The notes: generated from the letters alone by a model not told the origin. Shown: positions 1-15,800, counted from the first letter of the stretch. The stretch: DNA of 64,000 nt from Strigamia acuminata (GCA_949358305.1 OX442314.1:12889060-12953059), one strand, 5' to 3'. Numbers and translations are program-made.

Positions 1-2831
1 CCAAATTACAACGAAAATGGCGGTTATCAGACGTGTGAGTTATTTTCACGGAGAAATGTCCCGATTTAAAACGTGGTTGGTTTGATGATTCGATCAGAGC
101 AAAAAGCACTTAGTTCAAACATGATTTTTGAGTAAAAATTAATTTGACATAATTTACTTTAATGAGTCGAAAATTAACGAAGTCGATTAACAACATCAAC
201 GGGCGATCTTAAGAAAAATAAATTAAGAGATTCCAGATTATATTTCGTGTGAAGAAAATAAAATTCAAATCCCCACTTTGTTTTAATAATTAAAAAAAAA
301 AAACACCAAACCGTCGCTAAATCTGTCTTAGTTAAATCAAATTAAAACCGCTTATCTGCGCTTATCAACGTAGATTTCAAGATAAATCGGAATTAATTAA
401 TACAAGCAGCTCGTTAATTATTTTATATGATTACTTTGATTAGTTTCAGCATTTTGTTGAATTTTAAGGTAAAAATTCAAGGTCGCTTGAAATCGATGAA
501 TAAAATCAACAGCAGAATGCAAGGTGTAACCCAGCGCTTCTCAAACCGTAGCAGACCGGTGTTTCTTTGAAGCGCTATTGACTTATCTATGATTTTGTTA
601 TGCGCAGCGATAAAAAATGATTAAAAAGATTAAAAGTCACGTTGAGTCAACTTTATTATAGCTCCATTTTTTGCTCCATTTTTTTTTTTCTCTTACATGT
701 TTTTTATTTTTTAATGATATTTTGTAAAGTTCTTAGGATGTCATTAAAATCCACTTATTGTAAGAAATTAGTGGGATATTAATAGCCAAAAGTTTTGAGT
801 TTAAATATGTCGGAAATCCATTATGGATTAAAATACAATGGAAATGTTGGTTAAGGAAATACAAGGTAATTAATTGTTTTTTTTTTTTCGTTTAAAGTTG
901 TTAAAACTGCACCCAGGAACTCAAGACAATTATTATGAATCCAAGAGACTCTTGATTTACATTTCTTTCAGTCAAAATTCAAAGCCAAGCGTATGCAAAA
1001 ATAAACAAAAAAAATTAAGCCAAACCCCAAAAAAATTAAATTTCTGTAATTTACTTCAACAATTTTTTTTTTTTGTAATTTCAAGATTACATAAAGGGGA
1101 TTTATGATATTAAACAGAAAGTTTGATATTTTGTTTGGACTGGACTAGCAAATAATCAACTTTCCCTTGATACACTTAAAAACTAAAGATTTCGGATAAA
1201 CAAAATGGCGGAAATTAATTATTCGACTGTTATTGAATGCATAGACATTGGACTTCATTCTTGACATTTTAAAACAAACTAATACACAATAATTATCTAT
1301 TTGATGAATCTACAATTAAATATTAAGAAAAATAATTTAAAACTCCGTTATTACCTAAAAATAAATTACATTTTGAAAACGAAATAAGTCAAAATAATAA
1401 CGTAAACTAAAAATAAAAATTAATCGATTATCACATCTAAGAAAGTTTTGCTGCACACAAAAAAATCTTTACACATCAAAAAGAAAAGAATAAAAAATAT
1501 GACATCTCTGCACTTAGAATTTATTAGTTTTTCATTTTGAAAAATCTTTTAATTGTATTGCATTATTATAGCCTCGTACGAGTTCAATAAATGTGAATGA
1601 CAATATTCGAAAGAACAGCTAGAAATTAATATATTTGTTGAAATATATTAATTAATTAATTAATTAATTATATATGACCTTAGGTATGACGTAAGGAATA
1701 TTTACAAGATATCTTGAGATAAAAGAGGAAGTTATTTTAATTTTTGTATACTTTTAAACAGTATAATAGAAGAAATCATCATTTAAATCTAAAATTATAT
1801 CAATTCAGAACCGAATGTAAATTTTTTTTTTGATTTTCAACTTCAAAAACTTCAAAACACAAATAAGAGGACCAGGAATATATAAAACTCCCGGAAATTG
1901 GACGAAAATCAACATTCCCAAAATTACACTTCCATCATTTCAAACTGACCAAAGACATACAAACGGTCATTCGCTAATTTTACGACCGTTTTATGTTTCG
2001 GTGGCAGTTTCATAACGACAAGTGGTAGAAAATTGCAAACTCGAGGCAGCACATACCCAAGAAAAATAAATATTAACTCTACAATTTCATCATCTTCAAC
2101 TAACTTATTTGCCAATGCGAATAAGAAAATCCAACAAAGTTCTTTCCAATCAACGGTGATATGCAGACACTTGTTTTCATAACTCACCGCCGATGAGGAC
2201 ATAAGAATAACAGATTACAAAAATAATTCAACTCTCTACACAAGTAACAACGTTGATTATAAACAAAACAAAATGGACCATTAGAAATCAGGAATTACGT
2301 AAGGTCAGACTAATCATTGATGACATAATAAGTAACTATACACAAATGCCCCGAAATGCTCCCGATTATGTTTTTTCCTTATTTGATTACCTAGAAACGC
2401 GCTTCGATGTCAATTTCGTTTTTTAAATGCTGAATAAATATGATTTGTTTTATTAGTTAAGTCCATGATTGGCCTATTGTGGAATATCATCGAGAAATTG
2501 GGAAGAAAATGTACACACAAGGAAAAAATTTAAAAAGAAATAAATAACCCAAAAATCAAAAACGAGAAGACAGAAATCAAAGGGAGTTGTTCAAAGATCG
2601 ATTTAAAAAAGGACCAGTTAGCACCAGAATTAAATATTTGGACACTGTGGTGATGTTTCTGCATGTCGACACACAAATTGTGTAGCATAATATGCACTAA
2701 GCAAATTACCTAACCGCCTCTTTTTGTAAACTTTTCTTTTCCGTCGTTTTGTAGAAAAGAAAGAGAAAAAGAATGGGCACAATAAAGTAGCTGCTGCTGC
2801 TTGTGTGAGGCAGAGTTCGGACGGCACTGGT
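1..2831. other. Intergenic region and probable Calx 3' untranslated region
   Basis: I see no supported gene here. The stretch is AT-rich, with homopolymer runs and a short TTAA/ATTA microsatellite near 1645-1670. The part next to 2832 should hold the 3' UTR of the minus-strand exchanger gene. The short frames present have no recognisable product, no splice context and low-complexity composition. Confidence 0.6.
2449..2454 (-). terminator. Candidate polyadenylation signal for Calx
   Basis: AATAAA on the minus strand lies about 380 bases after the Calx stop codon. It is the first canonical hexamer I noticed downstream. Such hexamers are common by chance in AT-rich DNA, so it is only a candidate. 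Confidence 0.3.
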
Positions 2832-3208
2832 TTAGAAGCCCTCGATAACACCGTACGACTCTAAACTGGACATGAAGACGTAGAAGACCCAGAAGAAGCC
2901 GAACAAAATGGTCGTGGGAATTTTGTATTTCATCGGCCCGCCTAACTCGCCTCCGACTAGTGGTGACCGGCGTAGCATAAGCACGATGATGGCTAAAACA
3001 GCCATGCTGCAGAATAGAGTCACTGAGAAGGCCAAGTTACCCGGATCCACTTCGAATTTGTTGCCGTCCATGGCATGATAAATGGCTGCCATGGACCAAG
3101 CGATGCCCAGACCGAGGAACACGTTGACTGCGTTGCTTCCTGTTACATTTCCAATCGACGAATCCGCGTATTTATCGTTGATGGCTGCAACTTTACTCGC
3201 AAAAGTAT
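2832..3208 (-). CDS. Calx: Calx last coding exon
   Basis: This exon carries the rest of the alpha-2 repeat, the last transmembrane helices and the stop codon TAA. The acceptor TTCGCAG precedes the second base of the Asp codon in VPDTFASK. The C-terminus ends in an SSLESYGVIEGF-type sequence, as in other exchangers. The exon reads through without interruption. Confidence 0.93.
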
Positions 3209-6200
3209 CTGCGAACACACGAAAAAAAGTAAGAAAAATAAATAAAATAAGTTCCTTATTAAATCCACCGTGTGTTAAGTCAATACATTTCGAGAGTTTT
3301 AGCGGGAATATTCAACAAAGAAGCTTCGAGCATAAATTCGTTCCGCTTTGCATGATAAAGAGGCTGGTGGTTGATCCCGCCAGTGCTGGGTGTTGGCGTG
3401 CCTAGTTTCATCTCGCGTTGTAATTACACCGGAATTAAATTCACTCTTACAGGGCTAACACATCACCCAGGCGTGAGTGACTGAAGACGACAGATCAATA
3501 CTATGCACGCCATCGCTCACACAACTAACATTAACGGGGGAAGGGTGGGGAGCGAGCACGTATCGAGTTTTCGCACACACAACACACGCCCGCCCAAACC
3601 CGACCGCTGGACCCAACCTCTCGAGACTCGTGGCTTTGGTTGCCTCGAAAAATTCCCTCAAGTATACGAGAATACAAAAAAAATCAAATGCCAGAGTTAG
3701 GGAAAGTGATGGTGAAAAAAATTGTAAATGCAAATGGAATAAATTTCCCTATAGTCATGTTTTTCCCCTTCAAATCAAATCACATGTGGCATTTGCAGAA
3801 AAATCCCAAAAAAAATAATTTTTTTTTTATCTTTTTTTTAAATAAATAGATAAATCGATATGTTTTATGGGCCACAACACAAATCAAGAAAATTATTATA
3901 TATTGCCGAAGCGACACTCACCTGGCACACTTGTGCCGAGTGCGACGAAGCTGATAGCTGTAACGCTATCGGGTAATCCAACGGTGCACCCAAAATGCGA
4001 TGCCATATCTCCAATGATAGCAGTCAGAAGGCCGATACCCAAAATGGAGACCACGAAACACAACCATCCACCCCAGTAATCTGAAAAACAAACAATAACA
4101 ATGAATTTTGAAGAAGAAAAAGAAGAAAAGAGTGATTTATATTTTGTCTAAATCGATTAACGGTCTCTTCCATTCGTGCTGAATGATGAGAATTACAGAG
4201 AAGCCTCTCTAACAGGATCAAGGCTGAGCTTTTCGCTCGAGCTTAAAAACCTTTTTCAAGGGCAGAGTTTAATAGTGTATATATTCGCTAAAAAAAACAA
4301 TTTTATACTTCAGAAACATGGTGTTTTACAACAACCATTTGCAACAACAGGAAGTTTCGGACGTAAAAAGGGTTTTTCCATTTATTGTGATTTTATTCAA
4401 GTTTTATGGCCCGATTTAACGTGTAATTGGTTGAAAAATCGAAGAAGCTCCACTATCGTAATTAGAGAGTTTGCAAGATGCATTTTTCCCTTACAGTTAA
4501 AGACCATACGGTATAAAAATAGTAAAGGGAAAAATGATAAATTAAGTTTTTGCGGGCTGCATTTTTCCCTTATCACTACACTATTTCAGCCAACTACTGA
4601 CAGTTAGTAATTTTGGGCCTAAAAATTCAATTTGGGGCCGTTAGTGTGCAAATTTCTGCATAAAATTCCATTATTATGCCTATAAAGTATGGCTTTGGGC
4701 CTAAAATTCAATTTTGGGCCTCACTTATCATTCAATCTACGTACCTATGACTGATGTGTTTGATCGGGACAACAAAATAATCGCCATTTGCAATGAGCGG
4801 AGCTAACAATTTAGTGTTCTCAATTCTGATTGGCTGTGCTATATTTTAATTTAGTGTGGAAAACGATACACTAAAGATTTTTCCCTTACGATATGGCACT
4901 AAAATAGTGTAACGTGGCCCAAAATAAGAAAAAAATGCATCCCGCACACTCTCTAATGTCAAATTAAAGAAACAAAAATTATTTGGAAAATTATTTCCGA
5001 GATAAAAAAAAAATTACATCTAAGATGTGTTCAGTTAATACAATTTAGCACGTAGGAAGAAGTAAAGGAAACATGACGAGACTTGAAATGATGGTATATC
5101 AATAAGTTCACATTACCTGTGGGTGGAACAAAGGCAAACATGACTTTCCAGAAGATGGTGAGAAAATGCATGACGTAATCGCCACAAGAAGGCAACTTTG
5201 TGTCACCTTCTTCATCGTCGTCTTCCTCATCGTCTCCTGAGGAAAGAAACAAAATAATCAGCTTTGGATTAAACGTTTAAACCAAAATTAGCTTTTTAAT
5301 TATTTTATTTAACATTTAAAGTTAAAACTATGGTATAATTTTACTTTATAAGTGCTTAACACTTGCCTTTGACAGCATTACATTGGCTGAAATAGCAAAT
5401 TTACTTAAACTGAATAAAATATTAACTTTTCTAATCTTTCTTTAAGTTTTCAATTTTGTAGAACGCAATTCAAGATTTAACTTTTACGTAAATATTTAAT
5501 AACACTTCATATAAACCACTCTACCACTGACACACTGACTACTACTCTGCTAGTTCTAGAGCAATGATACACGTAAAAAGGGCTTCACATGCCATTTTCC
5601 ATGCACTTACATCCACTCACACTCTCAATTGACAAAGTGATCCACAGAAAATTTTGAGGAGAAAAAAAGAAAGAAAATGACATGCAGATTTCCTTAGTTA
5701 TATATATACACACACTTCACGATCGATACGAAGTACGAACACAACATAAATAAATAAAAAAAAAGAAACCTAACGGAATAAAATTTGCTTTTTGTGTTTC
5801 TAAACGAAGTTCACGCGTCCGCCGAGAAGGTAATCTAAGTTAACGTGTTATATAATCTCTTAAGAGAAACGCATTTTGATAATCCCTCGAGTTTACACGC
5901 GAGAAAGCACAATACCCGCAGATGAGGTTCATGAGGGAGAAGTGGAAAGAGTAAACAACGCACAAATCAAAATATTGACGCAGTCTGCAAGTAATCAAAG
6001 TTAAAACGCTAAAAACAAAAAACTGATCGGTTAGTCACAGTTGTTTTTCCATTTAAAATAAAGAAAATCGAAAATTATCTACAATTCAATCGAATCAAAC
6101 TCTTAGAGCTTGATGAGATGCGTCTCATTAACGGCACAATGAGCAATTTTCAAGATTGATTCGCGGAATAAACGAAAAAGTATCAACAAAAAGACAAATA

Positions 6201-6828
6201 AATAATAAAAGAGAGTATGGGTGGACGACTTAGGGCAATGACAGTGCTGGATAAAGCAGGTAAATATCCCAAATAGACAGTTGGAGACGGGAAAAGGCCA
6301 AAAGGGTCCGCTTAAACAGCAACAACGATGCCATCATGCAACACGACTATTCAGGTCAACTAACTCAACCGTTTCTACAATACAAAATCAACATGGCTGG
6401 CATTCTATTAGGCATCCAACCGCTGTCCCCGAGGAAAGGGCGGGGTCCAGGGCTGAGATGTGTAAATTCTGAAGGAGCTCACCGTCGCTTCCTTGAGCGC
6501 AGTCTGTAAGAAAGGGGCCAACATTAATGGCAAATTCATCAGGTTTTACAAAAAGAAAAAAAAAAGAAAAAAACCCAATGTTATTTTTAAAGCCCACCTG
6601 AAGCTATCAGAGCTGACTAAAAAAAAGAAAAAGGTCTACTATTTTTAACGTAGACTGAAGGTGGTAAAAAATAGGTAGCAAAGTAAACCGTTTTTACAAG
6701 TTGAAGGATGCTGCGCAGGACCCGCCACCATGTTTATCAGAGGCGTGTTTCACATAGCGATGCTACGGGATCACGGGTATCCTAAAGTTCTAAAGGCATG
6801 TAGTGAAAAGTAATTATTATTTCATATC

Positions 6829-6859
<31 letters not shown>

Positions 6860-9800
6860 TATAATTAATTCTTGCACCCGTCCAGGGCGAAGAAATTCGT
6901 GTTTCGGTTTTTTAATGTCAGTGGGTCAGAGCGGAGAGAGAGAGAGAGACACATAAAAGTATAGTTAGAAGTTGTCACGCCACCACAGAAATTAAAATTC
7001 GCTTACCGTTGCGAAACATTCCAATCGACTTTATCTTTTTTGGTCAGGAAAACGCATGCGCTTAAAGATAATTGGGGTTGACCCGAGTTGACGAACGAGA
7101 GTATTCAGAAAATCGTCAAGAAAGAACTGGCGTTGGGCCCAAAACTCCCGCTATTTTCTCTAGAGAAGGTTTTATGTTTGGGTGGAGTTTCAGTGCAAAA
7201 TCCATTAAGCCATTTCTTATCTGGAATTTCTTTGTCGACAAGTCATGTCTTCGTAAACGCTGAAACGGCTCGTTCGTACACACGAATAATTTATTTTAAT
7301 CTTGGATATTAAGAAATTAGGCCTATCGCCCGCGAGAATCGTTTGGAAACAAATGAGAACCGTTTGTCAGCGATAATCTCCCGAAGAAAAATTATCAGTT
7401 AGCCAAAATTACTTCAAATTACAATTCAGTCTTGAAAGGGACCCAAAATTACACTCCTGACGTAAGTTAACAAAGAAACCAGTCTTGTTTATTAAATAAT
7501 CTTTCCAAATTACCACTCGAAGCGGGAAATTATCATTGATAATTAATTACTAAAATTCTCCAGAATAAACCTCTTGCGCCCTCCGGAGACAAATTCATCA
7601 TTTATTCAGGAACAAGAATTTTCGTTTCGTTACTACTGAAAAGAATATTCAATAGTAGTGTCCACTCATACGTTATAATGATGTGCACCCGAGAGTCCAA
7701 GTATGGATCCCACGGTCGAGAATATAGATCAAAGTGGCCATATATTATTTAAATCCCAGGATAAACGTAAAAATATGGCATACTGCATAATTCATTATAG
7801 AATAAAAAATTTAATCTTAAACCATTAGTTGTAAGATCTTCAGTTTATTTGAACTGCGGCTTTGCATGTTATATTCATTAGACGCATTTTCACATTTCTC
7901 GCGTTAAACCTGAGTACATCTTGGAAACATAACAAACAAAAGCAGCCGAAAACATGTTCTCAACTGTGAATAATTCTCAAAGTTAAATACTTACATTTTA
8001 CAATTAAAATTACTTATGAATTAAACATCAGAATAAGAACGTATATGTGCAGAATGAGCAGAATTCAAGTCGTTGGAATGTCGCAGAAGCGTAAATTAGA
8101 AGTAGTCATGCGAAAAACTAAGCATTAATAGTTAATCCAACCAAAAAATTAAATAAAAAAACAAATTATTCAATACTTTTCCCCCAATTATTCATGTACT
8201 TACCCGCACTGACGGTAATGGCTTCCATGAACTGATCCTTCCATGATGATGTACCGACCATCAAAGAGACATTGGCTTTTTTTAACAATTTGTCAACCGT
8301 GTTCTGTATTAGTCGGATCATCAAATAAAAGAAATTGAAATATAGATATCACGAGGTAAACAAAAAAATCGTGCTGTAATGCGACGCATCGATCTATATC
8401 GTGTAGTTTTCAACGAAAATGACAGCGTTACCTTGAATTCTTTGTTCTCTTTTATCCTGATTTGTGTTCTCACTAAATCACCCAATCGTGGTCGTCCGAG
8501 CAAGGCAATTCGTTCGTCGTCCGACAATTCGGTTGCATTGTGCGCTTCGAATTCCACACCTGTTCCTGAGTCGGCGTCTCGTTCTGATTCTGTTTCAATG
8601 AAATAAATGAATAAAAGATATATTAAAAAAAAAAATAAGAAGAAGAAATTCTTCTTTTTAAAAAATCCAAAGTTTTTTTGCCCAAAAAATAGAAAAAACG
8701 AGAAAAAAAATGAAACCTAAAGTGCAATTTCAGTCGTGTTAGAGGACACGACTCTTTGTACGTCGAATCATGAATGACGTCAATGCTTTTTTTGTACATT
8801 CAGAAATCTTTGAGGTAAATTGCATTCTTTGTCAACCCTTAAATGGAAAGTTCAAGAGAAGAAAAAGAGATTTGTTTGCTCGTGCACGATTTGCATTTTT
8901 AACATCAACTAATCTTATTTACCTTTGATCTGTTTTGGTTCTCCCAATTCGACAAAAAATATGATATCTTTTTCGTAGGAATCCTCGTCTATCACCTGAA
9001 TAATGATGTCTTGTCTGTGATAAAATAGAAATCAAACGATAAATTAGATATTAAACGTCAAACAAAACCTTGAAACGTTTTTTTTGTTGTTGTTTTTAAT
9101 TAGGATCTTTACTCAACGTGTGAATTTGATTCGTTTTCTGAGCAAGGAATTAAAAAGGCCTATCTGTGTGATCCCTCGAGAAACGGGTCAACATCGCACA
9201 GAACTCGTTAGCATCACTTTGATTGTGGCACAAGAAATCTGTTCCATTTAGCAGCAAACCAATTAATGTAAAAGGTTTCCACAATGGAACGAGTGCAAGA
9301 GGATAAAGAGTTCGGAGAGAAAGAAATACGAAAAAAGAAAAATCAAAATAGAGAGATCTTTTCATTCACGCCATTTTTTTTTATTTTTTATTGAAACAAG
9401 ACCAAGAAACGGGAGAAAAAAAAATGTTATTGATGGTTTTTCATTTTCAATTTTTTGAATCCAATTCAAGTTTTTCTTCCCCTTCAACCTCTAAAAGATA
9501 ATACAATGCAAACACTGGTAGTGATGAATTACAACAACCAGCACAAACCACAAAAAAATTTATTTTTCTCTTTTCGTTTTGTGCTTGGAAAAAATATAGG
9601 CAAATAAAATTAATCATGCCACATTTAATTACGAACCTCCATCGCAGTGAAATTAAATCACTGAGGAGAATAAATGTAAGAGGAATTCAAACTAGAAATT
9701 ACTCACAACTGCGCACTTGCGCATTCCTTCTATTTAATCTCTCATTTAATTCTCCGTCTAACCACCCCGATTGCGCCACTTCATCCAAAGTATATTAAAC

Positions 9801-12800
9801 ATTCATCGCATCCATTTGAATACGATATTTACCCATGAATTAAATCGAATAACAAGTAAATTGAGCTTCTCAGGATCCGTCAAATCACTGAACTGAAGAA
9901 AATATTGATTTAAGAAGACAAAAAGTGCTTTTATCCGGGTCTGCCGCTCTCGACGTAAGCCTTTTTCTCCGTGCACATTGTCATTGCACGAGGCGTTGTT
10001 ACCTTGGAATAATAGTTAATATTAAACTAATCTGACATGAATTGGGTTTAGCAGATCATCTGTGAGTATGTCTGTATAAATAAACTTAAAAATTAAACAA
10101 TAATGATATTTATTCTTCTAGCAGCTGTGGTTTACCCGACTTAAAACTCAACAAGGATTTACGCCGGTGCTGAAGCAGTCCATTGTGTAACACAACTTGT
10201 TTGCGTTGGACGGAACCGCAGAAAAGCCAAATGAAATGAATGTTACACTGCATGTTGGATGTCATAGTAACTGCACATAGGATTTACGGTAAGCCACTAT
10301 CCATTCTAACGGCCGGATTCGCTAAACTCCGTGTTTCTTTGCAATTTAAAAGTTATTTTTGGTCTTGTTTACAAAAAAATTAGTCATTTCCGATATATCG
10401 ATTGGTTATTGATGAACATTATTTATTTCTAACTACCTGGAGGTAAAATCAAACTCCATGATTTACCCAGGCTCAAATTTGCATAATTGCAAGGATTTCA
10501 TTTAGTTTGAACTTCCTTTATCAATTAAATTAACTGAATAAAGTTCGTGTCAGTCAAAGAGAGAGAGAAAAAACAAGCTTTAGCTTTTATTGTCGTCAAT
10601 AATTGAATATCTGATTAAAATTGAATGAAAAAAGACAGATTATGGTCTGTCGAGCTGATAAAAAATGTATGAGTCTGGTAATTCCCCCTGGAGAATTCTC
10701 CAAAGTAAATAAAGGGTCAAAATGGCAGCGAAAAATCTTTGATCACTTTTACCCAACCTTGGCGAGGCGTTGTAAAGAGCTGGGAAAGGCAGTTTGGTAA
10801 TAAACAGTGGAGAAATGAGCATCAATCAATCTCAATGAATGTTTGGACAAAATTACATCTGGGAGGTGTTAAATATCGGCAAGGGACTGTCATATCGTTC
10901 AACTTTATTCATAACAAATGAAGCTAAAAGAAGGCGCTTTTTTTCCTTCCTGAAAAAGACCATAAAAATGTCAAGCCGCCATTAAATGTCAGCAAATATC
11001 AAAGTTTTGGACAAATGTTTTATGGCCCAGGAAATATTCCCATTCCAATTGCGTCCGCCGTGACAAATTGAGCACAGTGTGACTTTTTTTTATTATTTTT
11101 TTTTTAAATTTTAAAATTAAAATGCCCTGGAAAGATTATGGTAATCATCATTAATTACAAGCTGCAGTTTGAGCATTAAATGCGAGTACTTTCGTTAGAA
11201 GTAATTGAAAAGAGTGAAAGATGTCATGAACGTGGCTTTTCTGGTGATAAATGCAAGGTTTTTAAGGTTAGAAGGCTTGAAGTTGTGATTAACCTCTCAT
11301 TTCTCACGGTTGATGAAGGAGAATTCTCCAACTTCATTAATCATTTCAAAAAGTGGCCCGACTTAAATGGAAATGTTTATTAGAGTATGACTCGTTTGTT
11401 ACCGTTCCATTTAGAAGTATTGCACCACCCAATTCCTTACAGTCACTATATTGCTGTAAGTTTTCAAGTTGCCATGGGGACTGAAACTACTTTGTTGTCA
11501 AGGTTACACTGATAGTGATGAGATAACAACCTGAGCACGTGAGATAAACCTCAAAAAGTATTAAAATAAAAAAGAGAAACATTTTCCAAAATTAAATTAA
11601 ATTTCAGTCCATTTTGTCAATTCTCGTGTTTCTTTATCTGTCGTTTATGGAAATGTTCCCCAAGGATAATTTATATTTATACAAACTTCTGAATGTCAAG
11701 ATATTGACGAAAACATTTATTATAATCACTTAGCAACCGATTCGGTCCGGAAATCCGTTCTCTAGACAGTGAACATTCTGCCATTTTCTTTTAAATCCAA
11801 TGTTTTCGCACGATTGCAGCATCGCAGGAAATGTAGAAGAAAATCATTTAAAAAAAATAGAGATTGGAGCAAAAGCTTTTTAAACAACATTAATAATTTT
11901 CCAAGCAGAAAAACAATCTTAAAATAGCTTAGAAACCGGTAATACCCTACTTAACTACTTCTGCACTTGCATTTATCATTATTATCCTAAATGATATCAT
12001 CTAAACTGACACAATAAACGATATCGATCAAATTAATTTGAAATTCTGATGAAAAATATTGACCGAACTAAATTTGCCAATTTCATCAAACTAATACAAT
12101 CAAAACTGTAATCACAAAATCAATTTTTCATTTTCTTTTTATCCATTTATAATTACATACCTGATGGCCCCAATATTTTTTTAGAAAAAAAGCCGCAAGT
12201 GGGGCTTTGAATTCTAATTTAAATGATTAAATTCATCCACAACTTGGTCCCAGCCTGTTTAATTAACATTTAGTAAGGAACTTTTATTTTTTCCTCGTGT
12301 TATGCACGTCGGGTCAAATTGCCTGTCAAAAGAACCCATAGAAAATCCATTACTTGGAAGTTGACTCGAGTTATGATGAAAACATTTGCTTGCTGCAACC
12401 CATTTACGATTTTTTTTTATTTTCGCTTGAATATCGTAAGCGTTTTCGTATAGTGCGTCAAATGAATTTTTTTCCTCCAAATTTGATGGAGTTCGAAGCA
12501 TCAAAGTAATGCGACAGGTGTTGTCAAATTTCCTTATATATTGATTTTCTACCACCCATCGTTGCTCCATTTTATATATCTCTTGCAAAGTGTCTGAGAA
12601 AGTTTGAAAGAGGGAAAAAAAAAAAGTTGTACGTGTGTTGGACTTGAAAGCCCACAGGAAAGTCGTCGTTGTTTTTCATTTTGTTCGACGGTTCGACGCC
12701 ATTAAAAAAAAAAAGCTGCTGGTGGGATGGCGAATTAGCTCAATTACGCCGTTTGCTATCGATTTACTGAAGCCAAACGCGCAAACCAAAGCGAACAAGG

Positions 12801-15800
12801 AACTAGATTCACCCATTAATCAAAACCCACGACACAAAATGCATCGAATGGTTTCTAAATCAGATCAAACTCATTAGAAAAGTTGGCAAATAAACAAATT
12901 ATCATCATTTTTAAAATATAAATCATTAATTTCTATTTTCCATCAATCGATGTCGATTCAAACAAACTTCCAAACTCATTCAAAACTCCCATTTTGTGCA
13001 TCGACTGAGTAAAATTACGTCACGCGATGGTTGCATTCCTAGGTTTATTAATTGTGTGCACGTGTCGTGTCATTTCTACGAGAACGAGGCGGGAGCTGCT
13101 CGCTTTCATTTGTCCATTTACAGAGCCGCTGTTCGTGAAATAAAAATGCTTTGTTATTTTTAAAGGGATACCATAACCGCCTTCAACCTTCCGGCTACTA
13201 AGCTAAAGAATAATAAATATTCTTTTTGCCTGCAACAAGAAATAAACAGGTGCCAGCATCTGTCTTTATCCGCCATTAAAATTCCGCCAATAGCAAGTTT
13301 CGTCTGCCCACTAGCGCCGCCATTTTTTAGTTGCCCTTTTTTAAACGTGTTTATCTTAGCCTTGCACTTAACATTTTTGTAGATTTAGCAGTAAAAGTAA
13401 AAAGCACTCAACCATGTTTGGTCGATCGTGTCACTTGATCTATTGGAACTTTTATTTTAAATCTTCAATTACTGTTTGCGCAATTACCAACAACAATAGT
13501 CGCTCGCCATCATGTGCAACTTTGCACAAACATAATGAAACCTTCAATTAATGTGTTGAAATAAACATTTCGTCGCACATTAATGATAAATCTTGAATTA
13601 GTAACCAATATTTATATATTTATGTACGTGGATTTTAGCTGATCATGTCTTGTGATAATAAATTTAAGAAGAATTGAGTTTACAATTTTGTCTGATAACT
13701 TTTGACACATTTTCTTGTAAATTTTCACTCGAATTAAAAATGTGAATTTAATTAGCTAGTTAATTAATGGAATGTTAGATTGAATAATTGGTCTATCGAT
13801 TTTTTTTCTTCTTTTTTTTTTTGCCATCTATTTTGTTGATTGCAAATCGTAAATTGTATTTTCTCCTTTTGTTTCAAGATTCTTATTTCTTATTCAAACT
13901 GCATTTCCATTTTACTTCTATTCGAATGCAAATCCTTCCCTATTTTCTAAATGTGTCGCGCTTTAACTAGACACACAAACTAGCTGTCTGTTGATTCACT
14001 TGGCACTTGGCACAAAATCCGCCATTGTATCTCATTTCGTAAAACCGGTACCCACAAATTTCCCTCGAGTTTTATTGCTCATTGTAATGGCATTTTTTTT
14101 CAAACTTTTATTTCCCATTTTCTCGAAATAGATGCAGACAAATATCGACAGAAACTTGAAAAATGCGGTGTGAATCATTTATTTTTTAAAATAAAGAAAT
14201 ATTTTTATCTTCTAGTTTTTTTTTTGAATAATCGCCAAATTCATTCGATTTTTGGTCTAAAATTCAAAATTTTGACTTTTTGAAGGTCTAAAATACAAAA
14301 TTTGGATTTTTTTGAATTTAAAAATCAAAATCTAGACTTTTTGCGAGTCTAAAATTCAAAATTTGGATTTATTGGAATTTTAAAATCAAAATTTAGGTTT
14401 TTTTTTTGTATACAAGGCAGAAAAATGACGATTTATGCATTTATTTTACGAATTTCTGCATTTATTGACAATTTCGGCTATTTACGCAAAATAATATACA
14501 TTAATAACATGCATTTATCCGGGCTCTACGTTTAAATATCAAAATACCATAAAAGTCCTTCCAATTTAATGAAACGTTATAATAAGAAAATGCATCCAAG
14601 TTGTTGCCAAGGAAACACAATACTTATGCTTTAGTTCACACAGACCAAGAAGCATTATGTACACTCAATTAAATGTCGTAACTGTACCAGTGCAGTGCAT
14701 CATTAGCTGAGGGTGTGGTCCAGAGTTTTGCTTGCTTTGCCGACTCGTAATAAATGAAATTAAAGTGTCAGTGTTCGGGATCGACAGTGATAAATCAATG
14801 TGGGAATCGAATGGTTCACTTCAATTAAACTTTAAAACTTTTTTTTACCGACTGACAGATTTAATTCCCTTCGATTGATCCCAAAAATTGATTTTTGTTT
14901 CACCTCCTGCAACCACGTAACACATTTATACAAGCAACTCCTGACAAACTTGCCTGCAATGCACAAACATCGAGCAGAGAAGCTCTACACACCCCCTGCA
15001 ATTTTCTAGGGCTGCAGCAGACAGCTGAGAGAGATTTATGAGTTTTCAAGTGCGCAACCAAGAGTGTCGTACAGAAGAGCTGAAGAAGTGTGAGTAATAA
15101 AAAGACCACGAAGTTAAAATTTAAAAAAAAAATAATTATTTAACCATTTTTCATAAACAAAAAAAAAAATTAAATTTCTTATAAATTTATTTTAAGAAAA
15201 ATTAATCGTGGGAAAATCCAACGGTGACTCATGTTAGTTGTTGATTTGTGAGTCGGTGATTTGTGTTAGGCTTATCGGGAGTGTCGCGTGCCACCTCCCG
15301 CGCGGTAACAGTAGGCGCTTGTTCAGGCCTAGGGCTCAGAAAGAAAATACTGACACGTCAATATTGAGAGACCAGAGCCTTCAAGTTTCGCGATAAACGT
15401 CGTTAAGATAAAGTTATATCAACTTTTCTCTAAAGAACACACACTTGTTAGTATAAAATATGAAGTAAATCGATAAAAGTGTGGTTTATAGCACTGGGAG
15501 AAGGGAAAGAAACAGTCGCATGCCCAGTAATGATGGGTGCTATCTCCTTTTTATCGTAATGAGTTGTTTGAACATGTGAAACGAAGCTATATTGATGGAA
15601 ATTTAATTGACCTAATTTTCTTGGCACAGACAATCCCAAATAAAAATTTATTGTTTCTACAATTACTTTTTATTAACAATTCTCATGTCTTGAGCCTTCA
15701 ACACTAATTGAGACGCTTAAAACAGTAATAAACTAATAAAAATAGTCGTAAATGATAAAAACTATACAATTTTAGCCCTCTAACAGGCTACTATTTAAGG

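Noticed and set aside
14900-15109. Possible alternative Calx promoter or exon with TATAAATG on the minus strand
   Set aside because: The 69-residue frame has no NCX similarity and no fitting splice phase; the TATA-like word alone is weak.
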